Source: Mycobacterium sp.
Lineage (GTDB): Bacteria > Actinomycetota > Actinomycetes > Mycobacteriales > Mycobacteriaceae
Length of the DNA stretch: 9,044 nt
NCBI GenBank assembly: GCA_025965815.1
Contig: JAOPWF010000153.1
Span: forward strand, 1 to 9,044
Direction: 5' to 3'
Shown here: one piece after another, positions 5,714 through 9,044 of the stretch
Numbering within the stretch: position 1 is the stretch's first letter
Layout of the letters: each line of letters begins with the position of its first letter
Position numbers and translations under genes: made by a program
The notes under the pieces: generated by a model
Seen by the model: the letters and a program-made list of their open reading frames with translations, nothing else
The model's database searches: none
Told to the model about the DNA's origin: nothing

Positions 5714-7162
5714 ATGCACAGCTTCGCGAGCAGTTACGTCGCAGGCAAATGGGTGACGGGCACGGACCAGACGATGGACGTCACGTCGCCGGCGACGGGC
5801 GAGCTGCTCGGGACGATCGGCGTCGCCGGTCCGGCCGACGTCGATGCGGCGGTGACCGCGGCGCGCTCGGCGCTGGAGGGCTCCCCGTGGGCCGACAGCA
5901 CCCCCGCCGACCGGTCGGCGGCGCTGGGCCGGTTGGCCGCCGCGCTGGCCAAGCGCAAGAACGACTTCGCCGACCTGACCACCGCCGAGATCGGGTCGCC
6001 GCGGAAATGGAGCACCTTCGGGCAAGTGCTCACCGCCGTTGGCGTGCTCAATGCGTACGCGACGATCACCGCGGACTACGCGTTCGAGTCGACCCGACCG
6101 GCCAGTCGAGCTCCCGGGGCCGGCGGCAGCGTCCAGGTCCGGCAGTTACCGGTGGGTGTGGTCGGGGCGATCATTCCGTGGAACACCCCGCTGTTCATCG
6201 CCGCGCTCAAGCTGGGCCCGGCGCTGGCCGCCGGGTGCACGGTCGTGCTCAAGCCGGCACCCGACGCGCCGCTGGCCGCGTGCCTGCTCGCCGAGGTGCT
6301 CGAGGAGGCCGGCCTGCCCGACGGCGTGGTCAACATCGTCAACGGCGGCGCGCCGACCGGCCGGGCTCTGGTGGAGCATCCGGGCGTCGACAAGATCAGC
6401 TTCACCGGCTCGACGGCGGCAGGCGCGCAGATCGCGGCGGCCTGCGGTGCCCAGATCCGCCGCTGCTCGACCGAGCTCGGCGGTAAGTCGGCCGCGATCG
6501 TGCTCGACGACGCACCGCTGGAGTCGACGGTGGCCGGCCTGGTCGGCGGTGTGATGGGCAACAACGGCCAGCTCTGTGCGGCGTTGACCCGAATTCTGTT
6601 GCCCCGCAGCCGCTACGACGAGTTCGTCGGCGCCTTCACCGCCGCCGTCCGGGCGCTCGCCGTCGGCGATCCCGCCGACCGGTCCACCGACATCGGCCCG
6701 GTCATCAACGAAGCGGCGCGCGCCAAGGTCGAGGGCTTCCTGCGGCGCGCACCGGGTGAAGGGGCCGAAATCCTGGTCGGCGGTGACCGGCCGGCTGCAG
6801 CGGGCTGGTTCGTCAACCCCGCCGTGGTGGCCGCCGACAACGACATGGAGATCGCCCGCGAGGAGGTGTTCGGGCCGGTGGCGGTGGTCATCGCCTACGA
6901 CGACTCCGCCGCGGACGACACCGACGCCGTCGCGATCGCCAACGACTCCCGCTATGGGCTGGTCGGCGCCGTGTGGTCGGCGGACGCCGACCGCGCCGCC
7001 AGGGTGGCGGCACGCCTGCGCACCGGATCGGTCGCGATCAACACCTCGGCGGTACTGGACTTCGGCAGCCCGTTCGGCGGCTTCAAGCAGTCCGGCATCG
7101 GCCGTGAAGGAGGTCCGGAGGGCATCGCGGGCTTCGTCGAGTTGCAGACGCTGATTTCGTAG
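5714..7162 (+). CDS. NAD(P)+-dependent aldehyde dehydrogenase family protein
   Basis: A 482-residue member of the aldehyde dehydrogenase superfamily, which oxidises an aldehyde to the carboxylic acid with NAD(P)+ in the cytosol. All hallmark positions are present: Asn157 in IIPWNTP, Lys180 in LKPAPDAP, FTGST (230-234) in the cofactor fold, general base Glu255 in ELGGKS, nucleophile Cys288 in GQLCAALTR, EVFGPV (384-389), and PFGGFKQSGIGREGG near the C-terminus. The start is ATG at 5714, giving MHSFASSYVAGKWV, the normal beginning for the family; an in-frame TTG at 5678 would put the candidate operator inside the gene and adds unusual sequence. The ribosome site is weak. It is followed after 25 bases by the alcohol dehydrogenase, forming an alcohol-to-acid pair. 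The aldehyde substrate cannot be deduced. Confidence 0.95.
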   Translation: MHSFASSYVAGKWVTGTDQTMDVTSPATGELLGTIGVAGPADVDAAVTAARSALEGSPWADSTPADRSAALGRLAAALAKRKNDFADLTTAEIGSPRKWSTFGQVLTAVGVLNAYATITADYAFESTRPASRAPGAGGSVQVRQLPVGVVGAIIPWNTPLFIAALKLGPALAAGCTVVLKPAPDAPLAACLLAEVLEEAGLPDGVVNIVNGGAPTGRALVEHPGVDKISFTGSTAAGAQIAAACGAQIRRCSTELGGKSAAIVLDDAPLESTVAGLVGGVMGNNGQLCAALTRILLPRSRYDEFVGAFTAAVRALAVGDPADRSTDIGPVINEAARAKVEGFLRRAPGEGAEILVGGDRPAAAGWFVNPAVVAADNDMEIAREEVFGPVAVVIAYDDSAADDTDAVAIANDSRYGLVGAVWSADADRAARVAARLRTGSVAINTSAVLDFGSPFGGFKQSGIGREGGPEGIAGFVELQTLIS

Positions 7163-7174
7163 CGCCGGAATGCA

Positions 7175-7181
7175 GAAGGGA
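7175..7181 (+). promoter_or_regulatory. Ribosome binding site of the alcohol dehydrogenase gene
   Basis: GAAGGGA lies six bases before ATG 7188. It decides between this start and the in-frame ATG at 7170, because the purine run lies inside the six extra codons and the homologous N-terminus begins at 7188. Confidence 0.65.
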
Positions 7182-7187
7182 CAGTCA

Positions 7188-8315
7188 ATGCAGACGCAGG
7201 CCGCCGTGTTGTGGGAGCGCAACTCCCCGTGGTCGATCGAGACGATCGAGCTCGATCGGCCGAAGCCGCCCGAGGTGCTGGTCGAGCTGCACGCCTCCGG
7301 TATGTGCCACTCCGACGACCACATCGTCACCGGCGACATGCCCTTCCGGTTGCCGTGCATCGGCGGCCACGAGGGCGCCGGCGTGGTCAAGGCCGTCGGC
7401 GAGCATGTGTCGTGGCTGGAGCCCGGCGATCATGTGGTGTTCGGCTTCATCCCCTCGTGTGGGCGTTGCCCGTCGTGTTCGACCGGGCACCAGAGCCTGT
7501 GCGACCTGGGCGCCAAGATCTACAGCGGCATGCAGATTTTCGACAACACCGCGCGCCACCACACCAAGGGTGAGGATCTGGCGGTGGCGTGTGGCGTCGG
7601 CACCTTCGCCCACCACACCGTGGTGCACGAGGCCAGCCTCATCAAGATCGACAAACACTACCCGCTGGACCGGGCCTGCCTGCTGGGCTGCGGCTTCATC
7701 ACCGGTTGGGGCTCAGCGGTATACGCGGCCAATGTGCGGCCCGGGGACACGGTGGTCGTCGCCGGGGTGGGCGGCATCGGCGCGGCGGCCGTGCAGGGAG
7801 CGCGGCTGGCAGGGGCGCGCACCATCACCGTCATCGACCCGTCGGAGTACAAACGCGACGAAGCCGTCAAGATGGGCGCCACCCATACCGCCGCCGACTG
7901 GCAAGATGCGAAAGCCGTTGTCGCCAAAGCGACATGGGATCGCGGCGCAGACCGGTTCATCTGCGCGATGGGGGTCGGCGAGGGCAAGCTGGTCGGTCAG
8001 GCGCTGGCCATGACCGCCAAGCGGGGCAAAGTGGTGATCACCAACATCCACCCGATGTTGGATCGCGAGATCACCGCCAACCTGATGGACCTGACGCTGA
8101 CCGAGAAGCAGATCATCGGCGCGCTGTACGGGTCGGCGAACCCGCGTGCGGACATCCCCAAGATCCTGGAGCTGTCCAGCGCCGGCCAGGTCGACCTCGA
8201 CTCGATGGTGACCCGCACGTACCCACTGGAGAAGGTCAACGACGGCTACGCCGACATGCACGCCGGCGCCAACATCCGCGGCGTGCTGATCTACCCGCCG
8301 GCCGAGACTCCCTGA
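7188..8315 (+). CDS. NDMA-dependent (mycofactocin-type) zinc alcohol dehydrogenase
   Basis: A 375-residue zinc-dependent medium-chain dehydrogenase oxidising a primary alcohol to an aldehyde. Zinc ligands are visible: catalytic Cys40 (SGMCHSD), His61 with Glu62 (GGHEGAG) and Cys168 (LLGCGFITGWGSAV); structural Cys91, Cys94, Cys97 and Cys105 (SCGRCPSCSTGHQSLC). The nucleotide fold has GVGGIG (193-198) and Asp217 (VIDPSEYKRD) as the likely ribose-binding acid, favouring NAD. The opening QTQAAVLWERNSPW, the FIPSCGRC block and GSANPRADIPKILEL match the NDMA-dependent (Rxyl_3153-like) alcohol dehydrogenase family. In actinobacteria these are nicotinoproteins that keep NAD(H) bound and pass electrons to mycofactocin (established for the family, not shown here). 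ATG 7188 is chosen for its ribosome site. It is probably cotranscribed with the upstream aldehyde dehydrogenase. The stop is nine bases from the stop of the convergent aldolase-like gene. Confidence 0.92.
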   Translation: MQTQAAVLWERNSPWSIETIELDRPKPPEVLVELHASGMCHSDDHIVTGDMPFRLPCIGGHEGAGVVKAVGEHVSWLEPGDHVVFGFIPSCGRCPSCSTGHQSLCDLGAKIYSGMQIFDNTARHHTKGEDLAVACGVGTFAHHTVVHEASLIKIDKHYPLDRACLLGCGFITGWGSAVYAANVRPGDTVVVAGVGGIGAAAVQGARLAGARTITVIDPSEYKRDEAVKMGATHTAADWQDAKAVVAKATWDRGADRFICAMGVGEGKLVGQALAMTAKRGKVVITNIHPMLDREITANLMDLTLTEKQIIGALYGSANPRADIPKILELSSAGQVDLDSMVTRTYPLEKVNDGYADMHAGANIRGVLIYPPAETP

Positions 8316-8324
8316 GCGCCCGCC

Positions 8325-9044
8325 TCAGTCGAACAGGTCCGGCTGCTCCCGGGTGATGCGGTCGAAGAGCGGCTGGAAGCTGAACCAGCCGGCGAAGTGG
8401 CTACCGACCTGACCGGCCGTGTGCTTCGCCATCGCCGGCTCGATCAGGACCGGAGTCCCGGCGGCCTCGGCCATCAGCTGCGCCTGGCAGGACCGCTCCA
8501 TGGTGATGAACCACCATGCCGCCTCCTCGACCGAATGACCGACCGTGAGCAGCCCGTGATTGCGCAGGATGACGGCCTTGCGCCCGCCGAGTTCGTGCGC
8601 GATGCGCTTGCCCTCCTCGATGTCGAGGACGACGCCGGAGTAGTCGTCGAAGAGGGCGTGGTCGTCGTAGAAGGCGCACGCATCCTGGGTGATCGGATCG
8701 AGCAGCCGGCCCAGCGTGGACCACGTCTTGCCGTACACCGAGTGGGCGTGGGCGGCGCCGATCACGTCCGGGCGGGCGGCGTGCACCTGCGAGTGGATGG
8801 CGAACGCGGCCTGGTTCAGGGGGCGGTCGCCGTGCACGATCTCGCCGTCGTGGCGCACCAGCAACAGGTCGCTGACGCGGATGTGCCCGAAGTGCATGCC
8901 GAACGGGTTGACCCAGAAGTGATCGGTCAGTTCGGGGTCGCGGGCGGTGATGTGTCCGGCGACGCCCTCGTCGAATCCGAAACGGCTGAACAGCCGGAAC
9001 GCGGCTGCCAGGTTCTGCTTGCGGTGCATGCGTTCCTGCTCGAT
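8325..9044 (-). CDS. Class II aldolase/adducin-family protein, 5' partial
   Basis: This minus-strand gene ends at TGA (8325-8327) and runs off the right edge. A Met codon lies at 9029, but the frame continues upstream with IEQER before MHRKQNLAAAFRLF, which looks like family sequence, so the true start is outside. Counting from that Met, zinc ligands are GAAHAH (His94, His96) and RNHGLLTVGHS (His158), with GHITARDP (25-32) as the N-terminal phosphate/substrate loop. The region that carries the catalytic Glu73 of L-fuculose-phosphate aldolase (FucA) reads PLNQAAFAIHSQVH here, with Gln73 at the closest position. Either the acid sits elsewhere or the protein is not a classical aldolase, which is common for this subfamily in actinobacteria. 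It converges on the alcohol dehydrogenase with a nine-base gap and is not in its operon. A lyase or isomerase role in the same pathway is possible but unproven. Confidence 0.85.
   Translation of the reverse strand: MEQERMHRKQNLAAAFRLFSRFGFDEGVAGHITARDPELTDHFWVNPFGMHFGHIRVSDLLLVRHDGEIVHGDRPLNQAAFAIHSQVHAARPDVIGAAHAHSVYGKTWSTLGRLLDPITQDACAFYDDHALFDDYSGVVLDIEEGKRIAHELGGRKAVILRNHGLLTVGHSVEEAAWWFITMERSCQAQLMAEAAGTPVLIEPAMAKHTAGQVGSHFAGWFSFQPLFDRITREQPDLFD

Noticed and set aside
5609..6025. N-terminal extension of the HadA-like gene upstream of 5608 (to give about 287 residues)
   Set aside because: The extra sequence is Arg/Gly/Pro-rich without motifs and would overlap the aldehyde dehydrogenase and the whole control region; the protein is of normal length from ATG 5608.
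6146..7390. 414-codon minus-strand open frame opposite the aldehyde dehydrogenase and start of the alcohol dehydrogenase
   Set aside because: The plus-strand frames contain every catalytic motif of their families; the antisense translation shows none.
8312..8328. CTGAG/CTCAG stem between the convergent ADH and aldolase-like genes as a terminator
   Set aside because: Only five base pairs with a seven-base loop and no T run; the symmetry mostly reflects two TGA stop codons facing each other.

Overview
The window is very GC-rich, with G/C-biased third codon positions. It encodes a set of proteins typical of mycobacteria and related actinobacteria: a fused two-domain FadE-type acyl-CoA dehydrogenase, a CaiB/BaiF CoA-transferase, a HadA/HadB-like hydratase pair, an NDMA-dependent (mycofactocin-type) alcohol dehydrogenase, and leader-poor GTG/ATG starts with 4-bp gene overlaps. 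A Mycobacterium/Mycolicibacterium-like chromosome is the best guess, but nothing here fixes the genus. I see no rRNA, tRNA, CRISPR, insertion sequence or phage gene. No gene-free stretch exceeds about 105 bases.

Layout. (1) 1-3306, plus strand: a two-domain acyl-CoA dehydrogenase, cut by the left edge and broken by a one-base deletion near 1588, overlaps by GTGA with a CaiB/BaiF CoA-transferase. (2) 3307-3401: a short convergent intergenic gap dominated by a 23-bp-stem hairpin, the likely bidirectional terminator. (3) 3402-5608, minus strand: a tight operon read leftward, made of a HadA-like MaoC-N protein, a HadB-like catalytic MaoC hydratase, then an unusual tandem TetR regulator with two complete DNA-binding domains in one chain. 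(4) 5609-5713: a divergent control region, more AT-rich than its surroundings, with several inverted repeats. (5) 5714-8315, plus strand: an aldehyde dehydrogenase and an NDMA-dependent zinc alcohol dehydrogenase. (6) 8325-9044, minus strand: a class II aldolase/adducin-like protein that runs off the right edge.

Together the enzymes spell a plausible route: primary alcohol to aldehyde (ADH), aldehyde to acid (ALDH), acid to acyl-CoA (CoA-transferase), acyl-CoA to enoyl-CoA (acyl-CoA dehydrogenase), enoyl-CoA to 3-hydroxyacyl-CoA (MaoC pair), under a local TetR-type regulator. The substrate cannot be named from sequence. The most notable points are the tandem TetR protein with palindromes in the shared divergent promoter, and the frameshift that separates the dehydrogenase from its probable catalytic Glu.
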